This document shows, piece by piece, positions 46,855-55,310 of a DNA stretch of 64,000 bases. A program made the translations under genes and the position numbers. Numbering within the stretch: position 1 is the first letter of the stretch; each line of letters starts with the position of its first letter. Source of the DNA: Pseudomonas sp. Bc-h. Lineage in GTDB: Bacteria; Pseudomonadota; Gammaproteobacteria; Pseudomonadales; Pseudomonadaceae. The notes beneath the pieces are model-generated. The model was not told where the DNA came from. It did no database searches and was given only the letters and a program-made list of their open reading frames with translations. The stretch is taken from NCBI RefSeq assembly GCF_002080045.1, contig NZ_MUIN01000007.1:214421-278420 (forward strand). The letters run 5' to 3'.

Positions 46855-47679
46855 TCAGCGCGGAAACAGCAACGTCACCGCAGCCCGGAAACCCCAGCCC
46901 TGCGCACCATCGCCATCGCGGTCCATCCAGTAGCGCGGGCCTGCCTGAATCGTCAGCGGTTGCCCACCGATTTTCAGCAACTGAGTCACTGTCAGGTTGA
47001 CCGGCACCGACCACTCCCGGGACTGCCAGTTGTAGGTCGATTCGGTGTTTACACCGTAGGTGGTGAACGTGCTGGTGGTGTAGGAAAGGAAGGGTTGCAG
47101 AAAGGTCTGATTGACCTTGTCCTTGTCATGACCCGGATGGCTGTCGAGTCCCCAGATGTGATTGGCGAGAATGCCCCGGGTCCAGCCGTTGGATTGCTTC
47201 AGCGCAACGGCGGTGGGCCCCAGCCCCCATTGTTCGTTGCCCAGCAACTCGTCGCTGCCGGTAGGAATCAGGATCGCCGGGCCAGCTCCGACAATCCAGC
47301 CGTTATCCGTCTCCTTTTTCGGTGAGAAGAAAAAACTCTGGGTGATGTCGCCCGTGCCTGATTTGTCAGCCGCGCCGCCTGGCGCCAGACCGTGTTGGTC
47401 GATGATCGGCAAAATGGTACGTGAAATCAGGTTCCAGTCCTCGTTCAGGCTGAACGGCAGCACCGGCTGGATATTGGTCACGCTACGCATGCCGTCACCG
47501 GTCGAGCCCATTTTCTGGTCCCAGTTGTATTGCACCGGCAGGCTGTACATCGCCGCGACCGGGTTGAGCGCCTTTTTCGCAAGCTCTGCGGAGTCCTCGG
47601 CATAAGCGGCAGGCACCCACCCGAACGTGAAGATCACTCCCGATGCCGCCACGTTTCTCCAATCATTCGAAACCATCAT
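46855..47679 (-). CDS. Outer-membrane transporter-like beta-barrel protein (neuromedin U-type family)
   Basis: 274 residues with a signal peptide (ends AYAED, about residue 28) and an even pattern of amphipathic strands typical of a 10-12-strand barrel: VQYNWDQKMGSTGDGMRSVTNIQPVLPF, GTGDITQSFFFSPKK, and an aromatic C-terminus VTLLFPR. Annotated elsewhere as the misnamed neuromedin U or transporter family; role unknown. A GGAGG lies six bases before the start codon. It lies downstream of the duplicated-domain periplasmic gene with a strong hairpin between them. Confidence 0.75.
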   Translation of the reverse strand: MMVSNDWRNVAASGVIFTFGWVPAAYAEDSAELAKKALNPVAAMYSLPVQYNWDQKMGSTGDGMRSVTNIQPVLPFSLNEDWNLISRTILPIIDQHGLAPGGAADKSGTGDITQSFFFSPKKETDNGWIVGAGPAILIPTGSDELLGNEQWGLGPTAVALKQSNGWTRGILANHIWGLDSHPGHDKDKVNQTFLQPFLSYTTSTFTTYGVNTESTYNWQSREWSVPVNLTVTQLLKIGGQPLTIQAGPRYWMDRDGDGAQGWGFRAAVTLLFPR

Positions 47680-47696
47680 GCGTAGCCTCCATTACA

Positions 47697-47722
47697 CAAG
47701 GCAGGCCCGAACGCCTGCCTTG
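47697..47722. terminator. Perfect 10-bp hairpin between two minus-strand genes
   Basis: CAAGGCAGGC pairs perfectly with GCCTGCCTTG around the loop CCGAAC. It lies 38 bases downstream of the stop of the periplasmic gene (47760-48344) and 18 bases upstream of the start of the outer-membrane gene. No T-run follows on either strand, so it may be an attenuator, a processing or protective stem rather than a simple terminator. Confidence 0.5.
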
Positions 47723-47759
47723 GCTAATGCACCTGACTTTGCGGGACAGAAACCGCTGT

Positions 47760-48344
47760 TCACCCCTGATGCTGAGTGATCACCTTGAGCACGTCGGTGT
47801 AGGTCACGACGACGGTCTGGCCGACTTTCAGGTTCTTGAGTTTCGCCTGCACTTCAGGCCGCACGACGTCCACGGTCTTGCTCTTGCCAGCCGGACCTTC
47901 GAAGGTCACCTGGTTCTTTTTCAGGTCGATGTGGGTGATCTTCAACTGCACCTGAACCTGACGAAACGCTTCGCCGCCAGGGTTCGGGTTGTCCTTGGTG
48001 GCACGAAGCTCGCCGCTGCTTGCCTGGGCACCGGGGGCGGCTTTCTGGACATCGGTATCCAGATAAGCGGCGATCGAATGCGTCACTTGCACCTGAACCT
48101 GATCACCCACCTTCAGATGGCCCAGGTCCTTCGCCTTGTCAGTCAGTTGTACATGGACCGGTTTGCCTTGCGGCCCTTCGAGGGTGACCTGGTGCGCTGC
48201 GGCGTCAACGGCCAGGACTTTGGTAACCACCTGATCGGCCTCCACGACGGAAGACAACGGTATATCGGCGGCATGCACCGTCAGGCTGACAGTAGATAAA
48301 GCGGTGGCCAAGGCAACGGCTTTGGCGAGCGAATGCAGATTCAT
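47760..48344 (-). CDS. Periplasmic protein with two repeated beta domains
   Basis: 194 residues with a signal peptide (ends TVHA, about residue 26) and AAGGA before the ATG at 48344. The mature protein holds two similar modules, residues about 35-90 and 130-190, each with the order VLAVDAAAHQVTLEGPQGK then KDLGHLKVGDQVQVQVTHS, and ITHIDLKKNQVTFEGPAGKSK then KNLKVGQTVVVTYTD, so an internal duplication. The middle is a low-complexity Q/A/G/N linker. Small beta-barrel or OB/SH3-like folds are likely. No known function. It is followed by the outer-membrane gene. Confidence 0.78.
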   Translation of the reverse strand: MNLHSLAKAVALATALSTVSLTVHAADIPLSSVVEADQVVTKVLAVDAAAHQVTLEGPQGKPVHVQLTDKAKDLGHLKVGDQVQVQVTHSIAAYLDTDVQKAAPGAQASSGELRATKDNPNPGGEAFRQVQVQLKITHIDLKKNQVTFEGPAGKSKTVDVVRPEVQAKLKNLKVGQTVVVTYTDVLKVITQHQG

Positions 48345-48603
48345 GACAACTTTCCTTGTCGAGAGCGGAGTGGCGAATGAGGCAGATCCATTCGTCCGCT
48401 CAAGCATAGACACAAGCTGAAACTGTGCTGAAAAGATAAACCAGCCGGCGGTTTGAGGCCTTGAAACAGCCATCTGAACGGCGTGTGTCAGCCACTTGGC
48501 AAAAATCCGGAATCTTTCTGTACCACCGACATCTCCATTTCATACCGACAATCGCTGGAGTACGCGGAACGGCGTCGGTATCTGGATAAGGAGGCAAACC
48601 GCC

Positions 48604-48744
48604 ATGAAGAAGAAGAAGATCTGTGCGCTTCTGGGCCTGTGCTGCGTGCTCTCGCTGCCTGGGTGTTTTGACAACGATCAGGCCAAGGACAAAGACCAGA
48701 GCAAGGCATCTGTGCAGATGCAGAAACCGGACGAAAGCAAGTGA
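48604..48744 (+). CDS. Very small lysine-rich lipoprotein (46 residues)
   Basis: AAGGAGG before the ATG is almost ideal. The product has a lipobox (SLPGC) after a 20-residue signal, and the mature ~25 residues are almost only D, K, Q and S (FDNDQAKDKDQSKASVQMQKPDESK), so it is an acylated, charged tail. It is 27 bases before the glutaredoxin-MauE gene, so the two may be co-expressed. Comparable tiny lipoproteins occur near thiol-redox genes, but I know no assigned role. Confidence 0.7.
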   Translation: MKKKKICALLGLCCVLSLPGCFDNDQAKDKDQSKASVQMQKPDESK

Positions 48745-48771
48745 GATTCCACATGTAGCAAGGAGGCGCCT

Positions 48772-49506
48772 ATGGGCCAAAAAGCGACGATCTATCGCAT
48801 GGTCATGAAGGAACACATCTGCCCATTCGGATTGAAGGCCCGCGATCTGCTGGTGCGTAATGGTTTCGAAGTTGACGACCACTGGCTACGCACGCGGGAA
48901 CAGACCGACGCTTTCATGCGTGAACAGGGGGTCGAGACTACACCCCAAGTCTTCATCCAGGGCGTTCGCATCGGTGGTCATGATGACCTGCGCCGCTATC
49001 TGGGCAAACCCGTGCGTAACCCGAACGAGGTGACGTATCAACCGGTCATCGCGGTATTCGTCGTTGCGGCCCTGATGGCAAGCGCCACCGGCTGGGCAGC
49101 GTCACACAGCCTGCTTACAGCACAGGTCATCAAGTGGTTCATCGCCTTCAGTATGTGCATTCTGGCGATTCTCAAGCTCCGCGATCTCGAAAGCTTCAGC
49201 AACATGTTCCTCGGCTATGACCTGCTCGCGCGCAGAGTCGTCCTTTACGCCTATGTCTATCCGTTCGCAGAAGCCTTCGCCGGAGTGTTGATGATTGCAG
49301 GGGCGCTGACATGGCTCGCCGCAGCGGTCGCGCTATTCATCGGCAGCGTCGGTGCGTGGTCGGTTTTTCAGGCGGTGTATATGGAAAAACGCGACATCAA
49401 ATGCGCCTGCGTCGGAGGCGGCAGCAACGTGCCGTTGGGTTTCGTTTCGCTGACCGAGAACCTGATGATGGTGGTCATGGCGCTGTGGATGGGGTTCTCG
49501 TCCTGA
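48772..49506 (+). CDS. Glutaredoxin-MauE fusion, membrane thiol-redox protein
   Basis: 244 residues. Residues 1-80 are a glutaredoxin domain with a CPFG site at about 17-20 (a monothiol-like single Cys) and TPQVFIQG plus GGHDDL for glutathione. Residues 88-244 are a four-helix membrane MauE/DoxX-like domain containing a CAC pair in IKCACVGGGSNVPLGF, which is diagnostic of this class. It probably passes electrons or disulphides across the membrane. GAGG precedes the ATG. Upstream is the tiny lipoprotein; downstream by 16 bases is the GFA gene, so the three may be an operon. Confidence 0.87.
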   Translation: MGQKATIYRMVMKEHICPFGLKARDLLVRNGFEVDDHWLRTREQTDAFMREQGVETTPQVFIQGVRIGGHDDLRRYLGKPVRNPNEVTYQPVIAVFVVAALMASATGWAASHSLLTAQVIKWFIAFSMCILAILKLRDLESFSNMFLGYDLLARRVVLYAYVYPFAEAFAGVLMIAGALTWLAAAVALFIGSVGAWSVFQAVYMEKRDIKCACVGGGSNVPLGFVSLTENLMMVVMALWMGFSS

Positions 49507-49522
49507 TGAGTGGAGATCGAGT

Positions 49523-49912
49523 ATGGATGGTTACACTGGCGGATGCTTGTGCGCCGAGGTTCGATTCGTAGCATCGGGGCAGCCCTTTCGGGTCGGCCTC
49601 TGCCACTGTCTGGATTGCCGCAAACATCATGGCGCGCTGTTCTACGCCTCGGCGATCTTCCCTCAGGACGCGGTGAGCGTCGAAGGCGAAACACGTGACT
49701 ACGCCGGGCGCTTCTTCTGCCCCAATTGCGGCTCGTCGGTATTCGCTCGATATGAAGATGAGGTCGAGGTGAACCTGGGCTCACTCGATGCGCCTGATCA
49801 ACTGACACCGACCTACGAATGCTGGACGGTTCGCCGGGAATCGTGGCTGCCGGCATTTGCACTCAAACAACGGTATGAGCGAGACCGTGAGGGTTCGGGC
49901 CGCTGCGAGTGA
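49523..49912 (+). CDS. GFA-family (glutathione-dependent formaldehyde-activating/CENP-V) protein
   Basis: 129 residues with all zinc-binding cysteines of the GFA fold: GGCLCAEVRF, CHCLDCRKHHGA and FCPNCGSS. It may bind glutathione adducts; actual formaldehyde activity is disputed in the family. It lies 16 bases after the glutaredoxin-MauE gene, so the operon could deal with glutathione conjugates. The stop codon is embedded in a GCCGGC-type repeat. Confidence 0.9.
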   Translation: MDGYTGGCLCAEVRFVASGQPFRVGLCHCLDCRKHHGALFYASAIFPQDAVSVEGETRDYAGRFFCPNCGSSVFARYEDEVEVNLGSLDAPDQLTPTYECWTVRRESWLPAFALKQRYERDREGSGRCE

Positions 49913-50235
49913 AGCCGGCAAGCCGGCTGCTACAAGGGTTCTGTGCTGGGTCGACGGTTGGAATTCAATCCCGATCCTGTGGGAGAAGCTGGAGCTGTGC
50001 GACAGCCCGGGCCGCGATCGGACGATGCGGTGGTTCAGGTACCCGTTCGTCAACTGACCCACCGCATCGCTGCCGTCGCGCAGCTCCGGCTTCTCCCACA
50101 GGGATCGCATCGCTCTTCAGCTGATCGTTCCCAAGCCTGCGCGGGAATGCATGTTCGGACGCTCTGCGTCCTGGGGGGCAGTGACCACACTTTCGACTGA
50201 CACTACGCTTGCGCGAGCAAGCTCCCTCTCGCAAT
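49912..50235. repeat. Repeat mosaic: GCCGGC palindrome, long inverted repeat, and REP remnants
   Basis: GCCGGCAAGCCGGC at about 49914-49928 matches the C-type palindromes. 49974-50033 (GATCCTGTGGGAGAAGCT...) is matched in reverse complement at 50059-50107, a ~50-bp-arm hairpin. 50122-50170 is a diverged copy of the TGATCGTTCCCA...GCTCTGCGTC sequence seen again at 62263. 50211-50234 is a REP core (GCGAGCAAGCTCCC). No gene in this 373-base gap. Confidence 0.78.
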
Positions 50236-50285
50236 AAATCGAGTCAACTTCAAGTCAGAAGCTCAAGCCAATCGTCGGGTCGCCC

Positions 50286-51269
50286 TTACTTCACCAAGCG
50301 CTTTTCTTTCGAGGGCCGGTAGCCGAAGTAGGAGCTGTAGCACTTGCTGAAATGGCTGGGGGAAACGAAGCCGCAGGCCACCAGCACTTCCACTTGTGAC
50401 AGCTCGGTGTGCTGCAGTAATCGCCGGGCTTCGGTGATGCGCAATTCGAGGTAGTAGCGCTGGGGTGTGGTGCCGAGCTGCTCCTTGAACAGGCGCTCGA
50501 TCTGCCTGCGCGAGCGGCCCGCGTAGACCGCCAGTTGTTCCATCTCCAGCGGCTCTTCGAGGTTGGCGTCCATCAGTTTGACGACTTCCTTGAGCGGCGC
50601 GCTGACCGAGATATGGCGGCTGGGTTTGATGCGGCGATAGCGGGATTCTTCGAACGACAGAATGTCTTCGATGCCTTCCACCAACGCTTTGTCGTGCAGT
50701 TCCTTGATCCACTCCAGCGCCATGTGAAAGGCGCCGGATGGGCTGGACGCGGTAAGGCGGTCGCGGTCGACGACAAAGGGTTCGCTGGTCACATGAGTGA
50801 CTTTGCAGATTTCGGCCAGTGCCGGACGGTGCTCGGGATGGATCGCGCAACGGTAGCCTTCGAGCAACCCGGCGGCGCCCAGAAACCAGGCGCCGTTCCA
50901 CAGGCCAGCCAAGGTGATCCCCAGTTCAGCGGCGGTGATAAGGAGGTTGATCAAGTCTTCGTCGACGTTGAGTTCCGTTCGATAGCCACCGCAGATGACC
51001 AGTAGATCGAGGTCCTTGAGCGAAGGCAGTTCAAGACGCGCGTCGGGCCGGATGACCAGGCCCAGATCACTGGTGACCTCGCCCTCCTGCAAACCGAAGG
51101 TTTTCGAGGTGAAGAGTTTGGGTCTCAGCAGGTTCGCCGTGACGATGGTATCCAGTGCCTGGGTAAACGCAGGCAGGGAAAAGTTCTCCAGCAGCAGGAA
51201 CCCGGTCCGGGTATGCGAGCAAGGCTGTTTTCTGTTCTCTTCCAGATAGCGAAGGTTTTTGCCCTTCAT
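50286..51269 (-). CDS. GlxA-type AraC-family regulator with DJ-1/PfpI-like domain
   Basis: About 327 residues. The N-terminal half is a DJ-1/PfpI (glutamine-amidotransferase-like) sensor domain (TGFLLLENFSLPAFTQALDT, LVICGGYRTE, GLWNGAWFLGAAG), and the C-terminal 100 residues are AraC HTHs (LAVYAGRSRRQIERLF, FVSPSHFSKCYSSYFG). It is the architecture of regulators of betaine, carnitine and related catabolic genes in pseudomonads. The start at 51269 is a choice; a TTG ten codons upstream is also in frame. It sits at the end of the hydroxyproline-type cluster on the same strand. Confidence 0.9.
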   Translation of the reverse strand: MKGKNLRYLEENRKQPCSHTRTGFLLLENFSLPAFTQALDTIVTANLLRPKLFTSKTFGLQEGEVTSDLGLVIRPDARLELPSLKDLDLLVICGGYRTELNVDEDLINLLITAAELGITLAGLWNGAWFLGAAGLLEGYRCAIHPEHRPALAEICKVTHVTSEPFVVDRDRLTASSPSGAFHMALEWIKELHDKALVEGIEDILSFEESRYRRIKPSRHISVSAPLKEVVKLMDANLEEPLEMEQLAVYAGRSRRQIERLFKEQLGTTPQRYYLELRITEARRLLQHTELSQVEVLVACGFVSPSHFSKCYSSYFGYRPSKEKRLVK

Positions 51270-51409
51270 GCCTCCGCTGAACTCTCGTCTTTCGCTCAAC
51301 CCACGCCTCGCCCTGTTGTTTCAACGGTCAATCTTCTGGTGCCTTTCACGTACGCGCCTGCCAATCAAAGTCAAAACCGGGATGACGCGCCGTGCATCCC
51401 GGATGCCCA

Positions 51410-52408
51410 CTATGGGAGCTGAAAACCGTGAGCGAGCGGGTCTCGGTCATCGACAAATATAGTGTTGTGGCCGATCACCTGCGCCCAACCCGTAATGCTC
51501 GGCCGCATGCCGTCGAAGTCGCCGACCTTGACCGCCGCCTCGACCTTGCCCTCGTACAGCGTGCCGATCGGGCTCTCGTGTCGATAGGTGTCGCCGACAT
51601 TCAGCCGCCCCTTGCCGAACAACTGGGCCATTCTAGCGGAAGTTCCGGTGCCACCAGGAGAACGATCGATGGCCTTGTCGCCGTAGAACACTGCGCAACG
51701 ACCATCCGCCGTACTGTTCTGCGGTTTGTCACACCAGATAACGTGATGAACGCCGCTGATCCGGTCATTTTCCGGGTGCAGCGGATTGCAGATTTCGGCC
51801 AGTGCCGCACGCAGTTTCACGCTCAGACCGACGATGTCAGCGGTGCTCTGCCCTTCAAACCCGGCCCAGCATTGCTGCGGCTCGACCACTGCATAAAAGT
51901 TGCCGCCATAGGCGATGTCGACAGTCAGTTGGCCTACACCCGGCACATCCACCACGACGTCAGCGCTGTGCAAGTAACTGGCGACGTTGAACAGCGTGAT
52001 CGACTCGACGTACTCATCGCCCAGGGTGTACTCGACATCGACCCGGCCTGCCGGGGTTTCGATGGCCAGCTTGCCCGGCTGTTTCGGCGTTACCAGGCCC
52101 TCTTCGATGACCACCGTCGACAGCCCGATGGTCCCCGCACCGCACATCGGCAGACAGCCGCTGACTTCGATGAACAACGCGCCAAAATCGCAATCATCGC
52201 GCACCGAGGGATAGATGATCACCCCGGACATGATGTCGTGGCCGCGTGGCTCGAACATCAACGCGGTGCGAACCCAGTCATGATCACGGACGAATATCTC
52301 CCGTCGCTCGGCCATGGAGACCGATGGCAGCAACGGACCACCGCCGGCCACGACACGAACCGGATTGCCGCAGGCGTGGGAGTCGATACAGAAAAAACTG
52401 CGTCTCAT
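51410..52408 (-). CDS. Proline racemase/hydroxyproline epimerase family enzyme with a variant active site
   Basis: 332 residues, the family length, with ACGNPVRVVAGG at the start. Family members use two cysteines as acid/base pair. The first, Cys89, is present (PMCGAGTIG, though the usual H of MCGH is alanine). The second, expected in SPCGTGTSA, is Gly252 here (SPGGTGTSARM). A gene context of DapA-family deaminase, aldehyde dehydrogenase and FAD oxidase fits 4-hydroxyproline breakdown, where this enzyme would epimerise trans-4-hydroxy-L-proline, but the active site suggests altered chemistry, such as dehydration or a one-base mechanism. It follows the ABC transporter genes by 12 bases. Confidence 0.87.
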   Translation of the reverse strand: MRRSFFCIDSHACGNPVRVVAGGGPLLPSVSMAERREIFVRDHDWVRTALMFEPRGHDIMSGVIIYPSVRDDCDFGALFIEVSGCLPMCGAGTIGLSTVVIEEGLVTPKQPGKLAIETPAGRVDVEYTLGDEYVESITLFNVASYLHSADVVVDVPGVGQLTVDIAYGGNFYAVVEPQQCWAGFEGQSTADIVGLSVKLRAALAEICNPLHPENDRISGVHHVIWCDKPQNSTADGRCAVFYGDKAIDRSPGGTGTSARMAQLFGKGRLNVGDTYRHESPIGTLYEGKVEAAVKVGDFDGMRPSITGWAQVIGHNTIFVDDRDPLAHGFQLP

Positions 52409-52420
52409 GGTGACGTCCTG

Positions 52421-53272
52421 TTAAACCATTTTGCTTGGAGAATGGCGCTGCAGCGCGCCGCGAGACAGACGATCCAGGAGCAAGGCGATGGCGACGATGG
52501 CGAGACCGGCGCGCAGGCCCAGGCCCATTTCCATCCGCGACAGCCCGCGAGTGACTTCAGCCCCCAAGCCACCCGCCCCCACCAGACCGGCGAGGACCAC
52601 CATCGCCAGCGACATCAGGATGCACTGGTTCAGGCCCACCAACAGCGTTGGCGCGGCGGTCGGCAGTTCGATCTTGAACAGGATGTCCTTCGGCGAAGCA
52701 CCGGATGCCTGACCCAGTTCCAGCAGGTCCTTGGGCAGTTGTTTGAACGCAAGGGTGGTCAGGCGCAGCATCGGCGGAATGCCGTAAACGATGGTGGCGA
52801 TGATCGCCGGAACACGACCCAGGCTGAACAGGATCACTGCCGGAATCAGGTACACCCACGGCGGAACCGTCTGCATGATGTTGAGGATCGGCAGAAACGC
52901 ATCGTCGACGCGCTTGACCCGAGCCGCCAGCACGCCCAGCGGGAAGGCAATCGCCACCGAAATCAGCACCGACACCGACACCAGCGCGATGGTCTGCATC
53001 GAGGCAACCCAGAGGCCAGAGAACAGGCAGAACGCCAACATCAGCGCCGCGAACACCGCCACGCGTTTGGTGGCGAAGATGAGCGCTGCGACGAAGACGA
53101 TGGCGATCATTATGTAGGGATGAGGCGCCAGCAACAGGCGCTCGACCAGCCCCAGTACCGCCTCTACCACTTGGCTGATGGCAACGAACAAGCCATGCAG
53201 GTTGGCGTTCAGCCAGTCCACCGCGGGGGCGAGAAACTCGCCGGGAGAAAAACGCAGGTCGGCGATGCTCAT
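52421..53272 (-). CDS. ProU-type ABC transporter permease (second copy)
   Basis: 283 residues, about six to seven membrane segments, with the EAA-type loop (ELGQASGASPKDILFKIELP) that contacts the ATPase. ProW family. The start ATG overlaps the stop of the other permease (ATGA). The two permeases are similar in layout but clearly different in sequence, so the transporter is probably a heterodimer. Confidence 0.92.
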   Translation of the reverse strand: MSIADLRFSPGEFLAPAVDWLNANLHGLFVAISQVVEAVLGLVERLLLAPHPYIMIAIVFVAALIFATKRVAVFAALMLAFCLFSGLWVASMQTIALVSVSVLISVAIAFPLGVLAARVKRVDDAFLPILNIMQTVPPWVYLIPAVILFSLGRVPAIIATIVYGIPPMLRLTTLAFKQLPKDLLELGQASGASPKDILFKIELPTAAPTLLVGLNQCILMSLAMVVLAGLVGAGGLGAEVTRGLSRMEMGLGLRAGLAIVAIALLLDRLSRGALQRHSPSKMV

Positions 53273-54117
53273 TGGCTTGCTCCCACACGAGACCGCGCGG
53301 CGCTTTGCGCCAGACGGTCGAGGATCATGGTCAGGATGACGATGGCGATGGCCGCGTTGATCGACTTGACGATGTCCAGCGTTCGGACCGCGCCGTAGAT
53401 CGACTCACCGAGGCCGCCGGAACCGACAATGCCGGCGATCACTACCATGCCGAAGGCCATCATCAGGCTCTGGTTGACGCCTGCCATGATGCTCGGCATG
53501 GCGAAGGGCAGGCGGATCTTGAAGAACATCTGCATCCCGGTCACCCCGCTGGCGTCGCCAAGCTCGATGAACTCCTTGGGGGTCATGCGAATGCCCAGCG
53601 AAGTCAGGCGCAAGGCCGGTGGTAACGCGACAATGAACGTCGCCAGCAGCGCAGTGGCCGGGCCATAACCCAACAGCGCAATGGCCGGCAGCAGATAGAT
53701 ATAGGGCGGCATGGTCTGCACCAGGTCCAGACACGGATCGACCACCCGGTCGAATGCCGGCGCAAGCCCCGCGACCACGCCCAACGGAATGGCGACCAAC
53801 AGCGCCAGTATGGTCGCGGTAAGAACAAGAGCCAGGGTGCTCACGGTCTCCGGCCACAATCCGATCAGGGCGCAAAACACCAGTGCCAGCCCCGACAGAA
53901 CCGCGAAACGCACGCCAATCAGGCGCCAGCCGATCACTGCGAACAGCAGCGCAACGACGTAAAACGGCGGCAATGCGATGCACCAGAGCACGCCCTTGTA
54001 GACCGCCGTCAGCGCATCGTTGGCCGCGCTGAACAGGAACTCGCCATGGTCGGCCAGCCACTCCAGACTGGAATCGATGGCCAAATCGAACTGACTGGAA
54101 AAGTCTGGGGTGTTCAT
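53269..54117 (-). CDS. ProU-type ABC transporter permease (first copy)
   Basis: 282 residues with six to seven membrane segments and the permease loop ELGDASGVTGMQMFFKIRLPFAMPSIM. The N-terminal ~40 residues form a soluble helix, a feature of this family. Overlaps by four bases with the ATPase gene upstream and the second permease gene downstream. Imports quaternary amines or betaine-like solutes, probably the substrate of the catabolic genes around it. Confidence 0.92.
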   Translation of the reverse strand: MNTPDFSSQFDLAIDSSLEWLADHGEFLFSAANDALTAVYKGVLWCIALPPFYVVALLFAVIGWRLIGVRFAVLSGLALVFCALIGLWPETVSTLALVLTATILALLVAIPLGVVAGLAPAFDRVVDPCLDLVQTMPPYIYLLPAIALLGYGPATALLATFIVALPPALRLTSLGIRMTPKEFIELGDASGVTGMQMFFKIRLPFAMPSIMAGVNQSLMMAFGMVVIAGIVGSGGLGESIYGAVRTLDIVKSINAAIAIVILTMILDRLAQSAARSRVGASQ

Positions 54118-55232
54118 GCCGAAGCCTCCAGCGCAGCAGTGGCTGACGAGGCTGAGAATTCGTTCGGAATCCCCTGCACGCCGCGCAGCAGATCACGCGG
54201 GGTGATGATCCCGACCACAGCGCCGTTATCGACCACCGCCAAGGCATCGCGCTCGGATTTCATGGTCAGCCCGATCAGCTCGTTGATGTCCGCATCGAGC
54301 GTGGTCTTGATCAAGCGCGAGATATCGCAGCCGGGATTGGCCGCCCTGAACGGCTCGACCGGAGTCATCACCGAGTGGGCCTTGACCAGATGCAGGCGCG
54401 AGATGCCCGCGACGAACTCGGTCACGTAATCATCGGCCGGGTTGAGCACGATGTCTTCGGCGGTACCGACCTGAATGATCACGCCGTCTTTCATGATCGC
54501 AATGCGGTCGCCGATGCGGATCGCTTCATCGAGATCGTGGGTAATGAACACCGCAGATTTGCCGAGCTCTTTGGTCAGCTGGCGGAACTCGTCCTGCAGC
54601 TGGCGGCGAATCAACGGGTCGAGGGCGCTGAACGGCTCGTCCATCAGGATCACTTCCGGGTCGGCGGTGATCGCCCGGGCCAGACCGACCCGCTGCTGCA
54701 TGCCCCCGGACAACTCGCTGGGGTAACGCTGCGACCATTCACTCAGGCCCACTTTCGCCAACGCACGCTCGGCCACCTTGTAACGCTCAGCCTTGCCGAT
54801 GCCCTGCACTTCCAGGCCGAACGCGGTGTTTTCCAGCACCGTGCGGTTGGGCAGCAAGGCCACGCTCTGGAACACCATGCCGATGTGCCGGGCGCGGACT
54901 TCGCGCAATTGTGCCGCTGAAAGCGTGGAAAGATCCTTGCCCTTGACCAGGACCTTTCCGGAACTTGGGGTGATCAGCTTGTTGAGCAACCTGATCAGGG
55001 TGGATTTGCCACTGCCGGACAACCCCATGATGCAAAAGATTTCTCCACGGCGGACCTGGAGACTGACGTCCGAGACCCCGACCACGCAGCTGTAATCTTG
55101 CAGAATCCGGGTCTTGGTGAGGCCCTGTTGCACGACAGCTTGCATCGCGGCAGGTGCGCTTTTCCCGAAGATTTTCCAGACGTTCTGGCAATCTACCAGC
55201 ACTTCGTTAGTGTCAATTTTAGCCGTTGTCAT
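54114..55232 (-). CDS. ProV-like ABC transporter ATPase with CBS domains
   Basis: 372 residues. Walker A (GLSGSGKST), the signature LSGGMQQR and Walker B (VILMDEPFSALD) are all intact, and the C-terminal part has one to two CBS-like motifs (LIGLTMKSERDALAVVDNGAVVGIITPRDLLRG) used for osmotic or nucleotide control in ProV/OpuA. The ATG at 55232 was chosen because the upstream codons are not conserved. The gene is followed by the two permease genes, and the binding protein gene lies upstream by 78 bases. Confidence 0.93.
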   Translation of the reverse strand: MTTAKIDTNEVLVDCQNVWKIFGKSAPAAMQAVVQQGLTKTRILQDYSCVVGVSDVSLQVRRGEIFCIMGLSGSGKSTLIRLLNKLITPSSGKVLVKGKDLSTLSAAQLREVRARHIGMVFQSVALLPNRTVLENTAFGLEVQGIGKAERYKVAERALAKVGLSEWSQRYPSELSGGMQQRVGLARAITADPEVILMDEPFSALDPLIRRQLQDEFRQLTKELGKSAVFITHDLDEAIRIGDRIAIMKDGVIIQVGTAEDIVLNPADDYVTEFVAGISRLHLVKAHSVMTPVEPFRAANPGCDISRLIKTTLDADINELIGLTMKSERDALAVVDNGAVVGIITPRDLLRGVQGIPNEFSASSATAALEASA

Positions 55233-55310
55233 GTCGTAACCCGTCGAGTCAGTTTTTGGCTGACTTCTCTCATTGATCAAAAGGCGGCAGTGGCAAAAAA
55301 GCGTTGCGTA

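Noticed and set aside
51392..53398. A 668-codon plus-strand open frame over the racemase and permease genes
   Set aside because: Its translation is dominated by H, R, Q and D in low-complexity stretches and opposes two clear family genes; it is a shadow of their codon usage.
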